From positions 1-64,000 of the forward strand of contig JAXMCI010000035.1 in NCBI GenBank assembly GCA_046349435.1: a stretch of DNA of 64,000 nt. The letters run 5' to 3'. Shown here one piece after another: positions 8,961 to 16,494 of the stretch (its first letter is position 1; each line of letters opens with the position of its first letter). The stretch is from JAXMCI01 sp046349435. GTDB lineage: Bacteria > Pseudomonadota > Alphaproteobacteria > Dongiales > Dongiaceae. The notes under the pieces are model-generated. The model had not been told where the DNA came from, ran no database searches, and saw only the letters and a program-made list of their open reading frames with translations. The position numbers and the translations under genes are program-made.

Positions 8961-10685
8961 CTATTCCGGCAGGCCTGCCTCGATGTAGCCCGCGACGAAG
9001 TGCTGCCGGCCCGCGTCGTCGCGGAACGGCTGGGTGCTCGCCCATTGCTGGGCCGAGAACTGGGGAAACTCGCGGAGGAAGCTGCGCGCCGCCTCCTGGG
9101 CTTCGGCCATTCTCCCGAGCCTTGCCAGCGCCGCAGCAAGGATCCGCCGAACCCCGGGTCCGCGGGCCCGCGGGTGCCGCAGCGCAGCGACCGCCTGCTC
9201 ATACTGCGCTGCCGCGTAGTGCGCCCAGCCCAGCATCCAATAGTAATCCCCGGGGGGATTCGGATCGAGGCGGATGGCTGCCTGCGCACACTGGACTGCC
9301 TCGAGCGGCCGTCCCTCGAAGACCCTCAGGTCCGCCAGCAGGCACCAGCTCTCGGCGTGGTTGGCGTTGATCCTGATCGCCGCCTCGATCTCGGCGGCGC
9401 CCGCCGCCAGCTCCCCCTCATAGGCCCTGATATAGCCGATGATCATGCGGGCATCGACATTGTCCGGGTCGAGCGCCATGGCCCGGCAGGCGGCTTCGCG
9501 GGCCAGATCGCGGCTGTCCGGCGACTCGCCGCAATAGGTCCAGCCGAACCAGTAGCTCATCGCCAGGTAGGCATGCGCCTCGGCGAAGTCGGGGTCGAGC
9601 TCGATCGCCCGGCGCAGCAGGGGGCGCGCCGCCTGGGTCTCTGCCAGGGTGGTCGCCGCAAGCAGGCGCCCGCGCACGAAGAGCTCATAGGCCTCGAGAT
9701 TGGTCGTCCGCCGCCGCGAGCTCGCCGGGGTGGCGGGGAATCGCCCGGCGAGCGCCCGCACGATCTCCCCCACCACCTCGTCCTGGACGGCGAAGATGTC
9801 GGCCAGGTCGCGGTCGTACCGCTCCGCCCAGAGGTGGTTGCCGCTGGCGGCGTCGATCAGCTGGGCGTTGATCCTGACGCGGTCCGACGCGCGCCTGACG
9901 CTGCCCTCGACGACGTAGCGGACCCCGAGCTCGCGCGCGACGGAGCGGATATCGACGGAGCGGCCCTTGTAGGCGAAGCTGGAGTGGCGCGCGATGACCA
10001 GCAGCTCCGGTCGCTTCGAGAGGTCGGTGATCAGGTCCTCGGCCAGGCCGTCGGCGAAATAGGCCTGCTCCGCGTCGCCGCTCATGTTGGTGAAGGGCAG
10101 CACCGCAAGCGACGGCTGCTCGGCGCGCCCCGGCGCCGGGACGGGCATCGACCCGCCCCCGGGACGCGCCCGGTAGGCCCTGACCGGCCGGGCGACGTTC
10201 TTGAGCTCGCGTTCCCCCAGGTCCTCGAAGGCGAGATCGAGCCTGCCGCGCACATCCTCCTGCACCCGCGCCGAGACGCAGATGCCGCCAGGCTCCGCCA
10301 GCCCTTCGAGCCGCGACGCCACGATCACGTGGTCGCCCAGGATGTCGTCACCGTCGACCACGACGTCGCCGACATTGATGCCGATGCGGAAATCCATGCG
10401 CCGGCCGGGCTCGAGCCCGGCATTGTGTGCGCCCATGTCGCGCTGGATCGCCACGGCGCAGCGGAGGGCGTCGACGACGCTGGCGAACTCGACGAGGAAG
10501 CCGTCGCCCATGGTGTTGAAGATCCGGCCGCGATGCTCGCCGATCCGGCGGTCCAGGATCTCGTGCCGGATCGTGCTCACCCTTGCGAGCGTGCCTTCCT
10601 CGTCGGCGCCGACCAGCCGGGTGTAGCCGGCCACGTCGGCGGCGAGGATCGCGGCGAGGCGACGGACGGCACGTTCCTCGGCCAT
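8961..10685 (-). CDS. Class III adenylate/guanylate cyclase with TolB-like and TPR domains
   Basis: 574 residues. Residues 1-170 form a class III cyclase domain: metal-binding Asp in AADVAGYTRL, the second Asp in NTMGDGFLVEF, and the C-terminal DHVIVASRLEGLAEPGG. Family members usually read D-x-V-N there; here the transition-state Asn is Ile while the Arg is kept, so activity may be reduced. Residues about 190-310 (PSLAVLPFTNMSGDAEQAYF and on) are the FlgO/TolB N-terminal-like domain common in these proteins, and the rest is TPR repeats. No membrane segment is seen. It lies six bases beyond the MarR stop, convergent with it, and stands alone on its strand. Its C-terminus (YIEAGLPE) resembles the end of the pseudogene at 5.4 kb. 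Confidence 0.9.
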   Translation of the reverse strand: MAEERAVRRLAAILAADVAGYTRLVGADEEGTLARVSTIRHEILDRRIGEHRGRIFNTMGDGFLVEFASVVDALRCAVAIQRDMGAHNAGLEPGRRMDFRIGINVGDVVVDGDDILGDHVIVASRLEGLAEPGGICVSARVQEDVRGRLDLAFEDLGERELKNVARPVRAYRARPGGGSMPVPAPGRAEQPSLAVLPFTNMSGDAEQAYFADGLAEDLITDLSKRPELLVIARHSSFAYKGRSVDIRSVARELGVRYVVEGSVRRASDRVRINAQLIDAASGNHLWAERYDRDLADIFAVQDEVVGEIVRALAGRFPATPASSRRRTTNLEAYELFVRGRLLAATTLAETQAARPLLRRAIELDPDFAEAHAYLAMSYWFGWTYCGESPDSRDLAREAACRAMALDPDNVDARMIIGYIRAYEGELAAGAAEIEAAIRINANHAESWCLLADLRVFEGRPLEAVQCAQAAIRLDPNPPGDYYWMLGWAHYAAAQYEQAVAALRHPRARGPGVRRILAAALARLGRMAEAQEAARSFLREFPQFSAQQWASTQPFRDDAGRQHFVAGYIEAGLPE

Positions 10686-10796
10686 GCTCCGCTGCTGTGC
10701 TCGTAGTCCGGCACTGCCGACGATCTTACCTCCGGGGCCGCCGGAACTCCATCCGGCCTGCCACGCGCGAGACGAGGCCGGACCCGTCGCCCCCGA

Positions 10797-11282
10797 TCAG
10801 CGGCCGTTGCAGGTCCAGACCTGGACCTCGCAGCTCTTGCCGCCGGCCTCGGCGCAGGCGGCGAGCGCGCCCTGCTGCGCCTCCTTGTCCGTGGTGCCGT
10901 TGGACACCGAGTAGGAGCCGTCGGCGGCCGACGCCAGCGCGGCGCAGCCATTGACGATGATCGCCACCACCTTGCAGTCGTCGCCGCGCTTGGCGCAGTC
11001 CCGGAGCGCCCGGCGGCTGGCATCCTCCTTGCTGTCGTAGTCGTAGGAGAACCCGAAGGCCGTGCTCTGCGGGCCCCAGGCGATGGCGCCGTAGCGGGTC
11101 CGCGCGCGGTTGCACTCCCGCTGGTAGCACCGGTTGAGCTGGTCGCTGCATTCGCCCGACACGGTCATCTCGGAGTCGCAGTAGGTCGCGGCCTGGCAGT
11201 CGGAGACGCAGTCGGCCCGCGCCGCCGGCGCCAGGGCTGCGGCCAGCGCGGCCAGCGCCAGCGCGGCAAGGATCGGCTTCAT
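10797..11282 (-). CDS. Secreted DUF4189 domain protein
   Basis: 161 residues with a clear Sec signal (MKPILAALALAALAAALAPAARA) and a mature part rich in cysteines: CVSDCQAATYCD, CSDQLNRCYQRECN, then the DUF4189 domain (YGAIAWGPQSTAFGFSYDYDSKEDASRRAL, CAKRGDDCKVVA, CEVQVWTCNGR). The paired cysteines suggest disulfides and a periplasmic or extracellular location. DUF4189 has no established function. It is transcribed toward the cyclase gene, 111 bases away, and looks monocistronic. Confidence 0.85.
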   Translation of the reverse strand: MKPILAALALAALAAALAPAARADCVSDCQAATYCDSEMTVSGECSDQLNRCYQRECNRARTRYGAIAWGPQSTAFGFSYDYDSKEDASRRALRDCAKRGDDCKVVAIIVNGCAALASAADGSYSVSNGTTDKEAQQGALAACAEAGGKSCEVQVWTCNGR

Positions 11283-11384
11283 CGCGGCACGCCACCCCCA
11301 CGGCCAAGCTGTCCCGGGCGGCAGCAGATCACATCGCCGCCGGGCGAGGAAGCCCCGGCGGCGGTGGTCGCGAGCGGCGGCGGC

Positions 11385-12494
11385 TCAGCCCTGGCGGTCG
11401 AGCGCCCGCAGCACGGCGTCGCCCATCGCCCGGGTCGAGACCGGCTGCAGGCCGGGGGTGACGATGTCGGCGGTGCGCACGCCGTCGGCCAGCACCTGGC
11501 GGACGGCGCCCTCCAGCAGGTCGGCCTCGGCGCCGAGGCCGAAGGAGTAGCGCAGCATCATGCCGAAGCTGAGGATGGTGGCGAGCGGGTTGGCGACGCC
11601 GCGCCCGGCGATGTCCGGCGCCGAGCCGTGCACCGGCTCGTAGAGGGCGCGCCGCCGGCCGGTCGCGTCGGCGGCGCCGAGCGAGGCCGAGGGCAGCATG
11701 CCGAGCGAGCCGGTCAGCATCGCCGCGCAATCGGAGAGCAGGTCGCCGAACAGGTTGTCGGTGACGATGACGTCGAACTGCTTGGGCTGGCGGACCAGCT
11801 GCATGGCGCAGTTGTCGGCGTACATGTGGCTGAGCGCGACGTCGGCATAGTCGGCATCGTGCAGCTTCTGCACCTCCTCCCGCCACAGCACGCCGCTCTC
11901 CATGACGTTGGCCTTCTCGACCGAGCAGACCTTGCGGCCGCGCAGCCGGGCGAGGTCGAAGGCGACCCGCGCGACGCGGCGGATCTCGGCGTCGCTGTAG
12001 ACCTGGGTGTTGATGCCGCGCCGGCTGCCGTCGGGCAGCGTCTCGATGCCGCGCGGCTGGCCGAAATAGATGCCGCCGGTGAGCTCGCGCACGATCAGCA
12101 GGTCGAGGCCGCGGACCAGCTCCGGCTTCAGCGAGGAGGCGTCGGCGAGCGCCTCGAAGACCAGCGCCGGCCGGAGATTGGCGAACAGCTCCATCTCCTT
12201 GCGCAGCCGCAGCAGGCCGCGCTCCGGCTTCTTGTCGAAGGGCAGCCCGTCCCATTTCGGCCCGCCGACCGCGCCGAGCAGCACCGCGTCGGCCGCCATC
12301 GCGTCGGCCATCGTCTCGTCGCTGAGCGGCGTGCCGTGCCTGTCGTAGGCGCAGCCGCCGACCAGCCCGCTGGCGAGCTCGAAGGAGACGGCGCGCTTGC
12401 GCCCGAACCAGTCGGCGACGCGCTCGACCTCGCCCATCACCTCGGGGCCGATCCCGTCGCCGGCCAGCACCAGCAGCTTCTTGTTCGTCGTCAT
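11385..12494 (-). CDS. leuB: 3-isopropylmalate dehydrogenase
   Basis: 369 residues. It oxidises and decarboxylates 3-isopropylmalate with NAD+ in leucine synthesis. Visible features: N-terminal LLVLAGDGIGPEVM, VGGPKWD, the substrate/Mg loop RELTGGIYFG, EKANVMESG, the aspartates in VALSHMYADNCAMQL, and EPVHGSAPDIAGRGVANP. ATG 12494 is the start; the same frame is open further upstream only as a shadow of leuD. It follows leuD by 35 bases, so the two are one operon. leuC is not next to them but 22 kb away on the same strand. Confidence 0.97.
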   Translation of the reverse strand: MTTNKKLLVLAGDGIGPEVMGEVERVADWFGRKRAVSFELASGLVGGCAYDRHGTPLSDETMADAMAADAVLLGAVGGPKWDGLPFDKKPERGLLRLRKEMELFANLRPALVFEALADASSLKPELVRGLDLLIVRELTGGIYFGQPRGIETLPDGSRRGINTQVYSDAEIRRVARVAFDLARLRGRKVCSVEKANVMESGVLWREEVQKLHDADYADVALSHMYADNCAMQLVRQPKQFDVIVTDNLFGDLLSDCAAMLTGSLGMLPSASLGAADATGRRRALYEPVHGSAPDIAGRGVANPLATILSFGMMLRYSFGLGAEADLLEGAVRQVLADGVRTADIVTPGLQPVSTRAMGDAVLRALDRQG

Positions 12495-12529
12495 GGCAGG
12501 GGTCCGTTCGAGAGGATGTGGCTGGGCGG

Positions 12530-13135
12530 CTAGAGCCAGGGCTGGGCCACGCCGCGGCGCTTCTCGAAGGCGGCGATGTCCGTCTCCTTCTCCAGCGTCA
12601 GCCCGATGTCGTCGAGGCCGTTCAGCAGGCAGTGCTTGCGGAAGGGATCGATCTCGAAATGCAGCCGGCCGCCGTCCGGGCCGGTGATCTCCTGCTTCTC
12701 CAGGTCGATGGTCAGGATGGCGTTGGCGCCGCGGCCGGCATCGTCCATCAGCTTCGCGAGATCCTCGGCCGACACCTTGATCGGCAGGATGCCGTTCTTG
12801 AAGCAGTTGTTGTAGAAGATGTCGGCGAAGCTGGTCGAGATGACGCAGCGTATGCCGAAATCGAGCAGCGCCCAGGGCGCATGCTCGCGGCTCGAGCCGC
12901 AGCCGAAATTGTCGCCGGCGACCAGGACCTTGGCCTGCCGGTAGGCCGGCCGGTTGAGGACGAAATCCGGCTTCTCCCGCCCGTCCGGCTCGAAGCGCAG
13001 CTCGTCGAACAGGTTCTTGCCGAGGCCGCTGCGCTTGATCGTCTTCAGGAACTGCTTGGGGATGATCATGTCGGTGTCGATGTTGATCATCGGCAGCGGC
13101 GCGGCGACGCCGGTCAGCTTGTCGAACTTCTGCAT
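12530..13135 (-). CDS. leuD: 3-isopropylmalate dehydratase small subunit
   Basis: 201 residues, full length. It is the swivelling small subunit that pairs with LeuC to isomerise 2- to 3-isopropylmalate. Signature stretches: PMINIDTDMIIPKQFLK, the EPGGRE-type region FVLNRPAYRQAKVLVAGDNFGCGSSREHAPWAL, and FADIFYNNCFKNGILPI. ATG 13135 fits the family N-terminus (MQKFDKLTG); 25 extra codons upstream are low complexity. It starts the leuDB pair, and no leuC copy lies within 20 kb upstream of it, unlike the usual leuCDB order. Confidence 0.97.
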   Translation of the reverse strand: MQKFDKLTGVAAPLPMINIDTDMIIPKQFLKTIKRSGLGKNLFDELRFEPDGREKPDFVLNRPAYRQAKVLVAGDNFGCGSSREHAPWALLDFGIRCVISTSFADIFYNNCFKNGILPIKVSAEDLAKLMDDAGRGANAILTIDLEKQEITGPDGGRLHFEIDPFRKHCLLNGLDDIGLTLEKETDIAAFEKRRGVAQPWL

Positions 13136-13265
13136 CGGGCGGGACGGCCTTCGTCCGGTTGGCGGCGGGAAGAAGGGCGTTAGGTAGCCGATCCGGCGGG
13201 GGCGGCGCAATCCCTTGCCGGCGGCCCCTGGCGCCCGGATCGGGCACCGCCGCGGCGGCCGGCCC

Positions 13266-13652
13266 CTAATAGTGGTTGGGGTTGCCCTTCAGCAGGGTGC
13301 CGGTGCCGTCGACCTGCCCCTGCTCGGTGATGAAGGTGACCTGGTCGCCGTCGAGCGCGATCTTGCGGCAGCCGAGCGGCTCGTCATATTCGAGGCAGAG
13401 CAGGTCGCCCTGGATGGTCCATTTGCCCTGGTAGGCCCCGTCCGGGCTGGAGCCGCGGATCGCCCCGTCGGGGCTGTAGAACTCGGTGAAGGCGGCGCCC
13501 ATCTCCCCGGCGATGGTGTTGCCGACGACCTCGCTGCGGATCTCCGCGCCGGTCAGCACCCTGGGCGCCGCCATTGCGGTGGCGGCGGCCAGCGCGATCC
13601 CGGCCACGATCCCGGCCACCGCGAGCAGCCCGGAGACCCGACGAACGGCCAT
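13266..13652 (-). CDS. Secreted hypothetical protein, small beta-rich domain
   Basis: 128 residues with an N-terminal hydrophobic signal (VSGLLAVAGIVAGIALAAATAMA) and a mature domain of about 98 residues: GAEIRSEVVGNTI, FYSPDGAIRG, YQGKWTIQGDLLCLEYD and QVTFITEQGQVDGTGTL. The alternating GxW/LCL/V pattern suggests a small beta-sandwich or lipocalin-like fold and two cysteines may form a disulfide. I do not recognise a named family. ATG 13652 is preceded by GGAAATGGGGA. It is a single gene between leuD and the DUF1232 gene. Confidence 0.75.
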   Translation of the reverse strand: MAVRRVSGLLAVAGIVAGIALAAATAMAAPRVLTGAEIRSEVVGNTIAGEMGAAFTEFYSPDGAIRGSSPDGAYQGKWTIQGDLLCLEYDEPLGCRKIALDGDQVTFITEQGQVDGTGTLLKGNPNHY

Positions 13653-13827
13653 GCTGTCCCCATTTCCCCGCAGGGCGGTCCCCGCCGCCGCCCCGAAGGC
13701 CCCTGTGCCTTGGCGAAGCTTACCATTTCCGCCGCCGCCCGGTAAGCGGGTGGCGCGGGCGCCCGGCTCCCGACAGCGGAGCCGCCGGCGGCGCTGCGCT
13801 ACAATCCCGGCGGCGATCGGAGGAGCG

Positions 13828-14221
13828 ATGGCGGGGAACGCGGACGGCGGCCTGCGGCGCTGGGCGCGGCGCATGAAGCGCGAGGTGCTGGCGCTCTGGC
13901 TGGTGGCGCGCCATCCCGCCACCCCGTGGTACGTCAAGCTCCTGGCGCTGGCGGTCACCGCCTATGCGCTGTCGCCGGTCGACCTCATCCCGGACTTCGT
14001 GCCGGTGCTGGGCTATCTCGACGACCTGCTGATCGTGCCGCTCGGCGCCGCTGGTGCTGCGGCTGACGCCGGCGCCGGTGCTGGCCGAGTGCCGGGCCCG
14101 GGCCGCCGCGATGGCGGAGCGGCCGACCAGCCGCGTCGGGCTGCTGGTCATGATCGCCCTCTGGCTGGCGGCGGCGCTGCTGCTGTGGCGCCTGCTCCGG
14201 CCCCATCTCGGCCCCGGCTGA
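13828..14221 (+). pseudogene. DUF1232 (YkvA-like) membrane protein with one-base frameshift
   Basis: ATG 13828 follows a GGAGGAG ribosome site. The first 72 codons carry the DUF1232 core: YVKLLALAVTAYALSPVDLIPDFVPVLGYLDDLLIVPLG. One extra base near 14048-14052 then throws the frame. The expected continuation (LVLRLTPAPVLAECRARA) and a C-terminal helix (GLLVMIALWLAAALLLWRLL) are read in the shifted frame to the TGA at 14219-14221. The 394-base span is 131 codons plus one base. With the base removed it is a normal 130-residue protein, so either a fresh mutation or a sequencing error in a run of GC. Confidence 0.8.
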
Positions 14222-14258
14222 GCGGCCGGCCCGGCCGCGCCGCCGCGCCCGGCCGCTC

Positions 14259-14840
14259 TCAGGTGCCGGGCACCGCCGGCACCCGGCTGCCCTCCGGATA
14301 GAGGATCGCCCAGGACAGCCGCAGCGCCGCGAAGCCGCCCTCGCCCCGGAGGCGGCGCAGCAGGTGTCGGGCGGGCGCCGCCGGATCGGCCCGTGCAGCA
14401 AGCAGCCGTCCGGCATAGGGCGCGACGCCGTTGAGCGCGGCATCGGCGGCGGCGGCGACGAACAGGGCGGACCAGGCAACCGCCAGCCGGCGCAGCCCGG
14501 CCGGCGTCGCCGAAGGCGCCAGGAACAGCACAGCGAGGAGGCCGAGCAGCGACCGCCAGGCCGAGCACCGCCCAGGCGGCCGGCGTGCCGCGTCGCAGCG
14601 CGCGATGGCAGGCCCAGATCGCCAGCCCCAGAGCGGCACCTCGATGAGGTCGGGACAGAGGCTCGGCGTCATCGGCTTGAGGAACAGCACGCCCTCGAGC
14701 AGCACCACGACGACCAGCGCGCCGCCCGGCATCGCGATCCGCCGGGTGACGAGCAACGGCGGCAGCGTCCAGACCAGCAGATGCGGCGGGATGAAGCCGG
14801 CGAGCAGGCGCCGGGCGACGGCGTCGGTCATCGCGCTCAC
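14259..14840 (-). CDS. Multi-span membrane protein of unknown function, probably with two compensating indels
   Basis: 193 codons from GTG 14840, overlapping the previous stop as GTGA. Hydrophobic stretches around residues 10-30, 40-55, 95-110 and 118-135 suggest four or more membrane spans. Between about 14545 and 14625 the frame becomes Arg-rich (IARCDAARRPPGRCSAWR), while the neighbouring frame there reads LAIWACHRALRRGTPAAWAVLGLAV, which matches the hydrophobic style of the rest. I infer a pair of opposite one-base shifts flanking that stretch. A second start (ATG 14831) is possible. It is the last gene of a three-gene minus-strand run with a small membrane protein and a methyltransferase. 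No family recognised. Confidence 0.55.
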   Translation of the reverse strand: MSAMTDAVARRLLAGFIPPHLLVWTLPPLLVTRRIAMPGGALVVVVLLEGVLFLKPMTPSLCPDLIEVPLWGWRSGPAIARCDAARRPPGRCSAWRSLLGLLAVLFLAPSATPAGLRRLAVAWSALFVAAAADAALNGVAPYAGRLLAARADPAAPARHLLRRLRGEGGFAALRLSWAILYPEGSRVPAVPGT

Positions 14841-15061
14841 ACCAGCCGGAGGAGCGACCAGCCGAGCAGGGCGCCGCCGAGCAGCAGCAGGACGAGGAAG
14901 GCGGGAACCGCGAGCGGCAGCAGCCGGCCGACGGCCAGCGCGAGATCGCCCCCCGGCGTGGCCAGCACGACGCGCGGCAGGTTGGCCCGGACCAGGCCCG
15001 CCACCGGGAGCGACAGCGCGAGCAGCAGCAGGCCGGCGGCGCCGGCGAGAAGAACGAGCAT
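14837..15061 (-). CDS. Small two-helix membrane protein
   Basis: 74 residues beginning at ATG 15061. It has two hydrophobic segments, about residues 2-23 (LVLLAGAAGLLLLALSL) and 50-68 (LAVPAFLVLLLLGGALLG), joined by a polar loop that is predicted outside or inside without strong charge bias. The stop overlaps the GTG start of the next membrane gene by four bases, so the two proteins are probably made together and may form one complex. A longer frame up to 15250 exists but is only the shadow of the methyltransferase gene. No named family recognised. Confidence 0.7.
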   Translation of the reverse strand: MLVLLAGAAGLLLLALSLPVAGLVRANLPRVVLATPGGDLALAVGRLLPLAVPAFLVLLLLGGALLGWSLLRLV

Positions 15062-15125
15062 GGCTGAGGATCCTTTGGCCGGGGCCCGCCGGTGGGCGGC
15101 GCGAGGGTTGGGACGGACCGCGGGG

Positions 15126-15875
15126 TCAGGCCGCCGCGACGGCGGGCGTGGCGCGCTGTGCCGGCAGGCGGCGGACCAGCACCACCTGGCGCCACCGGGC
15201 GAGGCCGGCATTGCCGAGGCTGCGGCATTCCTTGACGGCGAAGCCGCCATGCCCGGCGAGGCGATCGAGCAGCCGGTCGAGGCTGGTCCAGGACAGTGAC
15301 GCGAAGGCGCCGGGACGGTGCCCCTCGTCGGTGCCGACGGTGAGGTCGGCGATCAGCACGCCGTGCGGCCGCAGCACGCGGTGGATCTCGTCGAGCAGCC
15401 GGTCGAGGTCGAAGGCGTGGTCGAAGGCATGGCTGTAGACCGTGTCGAGCGAGCGGTCGGGGAAGACCAGCCGGTGGAAGTCGCCCTGCAGCACCCGCAG
15501 GTTCGCCAGGCCGGGCGCGAGGTCGATGCCGAGCGCGAAATGGCCGAGCGCGTGCAGCGCGCGCACCTCGCTGCCCAGCCGCGCGCCGAGGCAGAGCACG
15601 CTGCGGCTGCCGGCGAGCCAGCGGCAGGCGGCGAAGCGCGCATGGAACAGCGCCAGCTCGCCCTCCTGTCGCGCCCGCAGCCGGTCCTCCGGCTCGTCCG
15701 GCCGGGCGGCCTGGTGCGCGAGATAGGCCTCGTAGCTGGGATGGATCCGCCGCGCCACGCCGCCGACCCGCAGCCAGGCCGCCGCGCCGGCCGGCCGGCC
15801 GGCGTCCCAGCCGTCCCGCGCGGCGGCGCCGCTGCGGCCGCCCAATCCGTAGTGCAGGATGTCGCTCCATCGCAT
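15126..15875 (-). CDS. Class I SAM-dependent methyltransferase
   Basis: 249 residues. The Rossmann methyltransferase core is visible: motif I as VLCLGARLGSEVRAL (about residue 93), acidic residue at the end of strand 2 (LGIDLAPG), QGDFHRLVFPDRSLDTVYSHAFDHAFD as motifs II/III, and EIHRVLRPHGVLIADL as the motif after strand 5, all typical of the type 11 family. The first 80 residues, with a trp-rich start and IHPSYEAYLAHQAAR, may form the acceptor-binding cap. The substrate is unknown. It heads a run with two membrane proteins 64 bases downstream, so the acceptor could be a lipid or membrane compound; this is only a guess. Confidence 0.8.
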   Translation of the reverse strand: MRWSDILHYGLGGRSGAAARDGWDAGRPAGAAAWLRVGGVARRIHPSYEAYLAHQAARPDEPEDRLRARQEGELALFHARFAACRWLAGSRSVLCLGARLGSEVRALHALGHFALGIDLAPGLANLRVLQGDFHRLVFPDRSLDTVYSHAFDHAFDLDRLLDEIHRVLRPHGVLIADLTVGTDEGHRPGAFASLSWTSLDRLLDRLAGHGGFAVKECRSLGNAGLARWRQVVLVRRLPAQRATPAVAAA

Positions 15876-16120
15876 CTCGGGCTCTCCGATCTGGGGGCGC
15901 CGATTGGTGCGACGCCCGGGCGGGCGGCCGGCCGGACCCCGGCCCGATGCCGCCGCCTGGCGTCTTAGACGGACGACATGACCCTAGGCTTACGCGCCCG
16001 GCCGGGCCGCGGCGCGAGGCGGCGCCCCGGCCGGCCGCGGCCGGCCGCAGTGGGGCACCCCTTCGAGGCGGAGCGGCGATCTATCCGCGCGGGAAACATT
16101 CTCGCCGCCACAACACGTTT

Positions 16121-16149
16121 CAATTGCAATGTACATATGACTTGTACAA
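16121..16149. promoter_or_regulatory. Palindrome cluster in the 15876-16204 intergenic AT-rich island
   Basis: This 329-base gap between the methyltransferase and the small ORF at 16205 holds a short AT-rich island. It contains three palindromes: ATTGCAAT (16123-16130), TGTACA (16130-16135) and TTGTACAA (16142-16149); the two TGTACA cores are 13 bp apart. Such clustered dyads in otherwise GC-rich DNA suggest a promoter/operator. Nothing else was seen in the gap. Confidence 0.4.
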
Positions 16150-16204
16150 ATAGCGGCTCGCCGGCACTCTATGAACGGCGACGACGATCTTCGTGTGGGG
16201 CTTC

Positions 16205-16396
16205 ATGTATGTTCTCACACTGACGCTCTGCCTGGCGGTATCGCCCGGCATCTGCCACGTCGAGCGGCTGCCCTTCGCGCAAGATGGCGGGCTGCAGGAC
16301 TGCGCGATCGGCGGTCAGTATCGGGCCATCGACTATCTGCGGGTGCATCCCGACCTGATCCTGACGGGCTGGAGTTGCGAGCTGCCGAAGACCTGA
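16205..16396 (+). CDS. Tiny secreted or membrane-anchored protein with four cysteines
   Basis: 63 residues from ATG 16205 (GTG 16193 is an alternative). The first 17 residues are hydrophobic (MYVLTLTLCLAVSPGIC), followed by a polar part with RLPFAQDGGLQDC, GGQYRAIDYLRVHPDL and TGWSCELPKT. Cysteines are at 9, 17, 33 and 58. The pattern, with a short hydrophobic start and a C-terminal W-x-C, resembles small uncharacterised proteins I associate with alphaproteobacterial genomes, but I cannot name a family. The base composition is lower in G+C than its neighbours. An AT-rich palindrome cluster lies 56-84 bases upstream. It ends 98 bases before the end of the broken kinase, convergent with it. Confidence 0.6.
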   Translation: MYVLTLTLCLAVSPGICHVERLPFAQDGGLQDCAIGGQYRAIDYLRVHPDLILTGWSCELPKT

Positions 16397-16494
16397 CGGC
16401 CCGTCGGCAAGATCTACAATCGCCGGAAGCTCGCGTTTCCGCACACTCTGCGCCAGGATGCGCCGAAACTTCCGCGACGCTGGCGGCGGCCACC

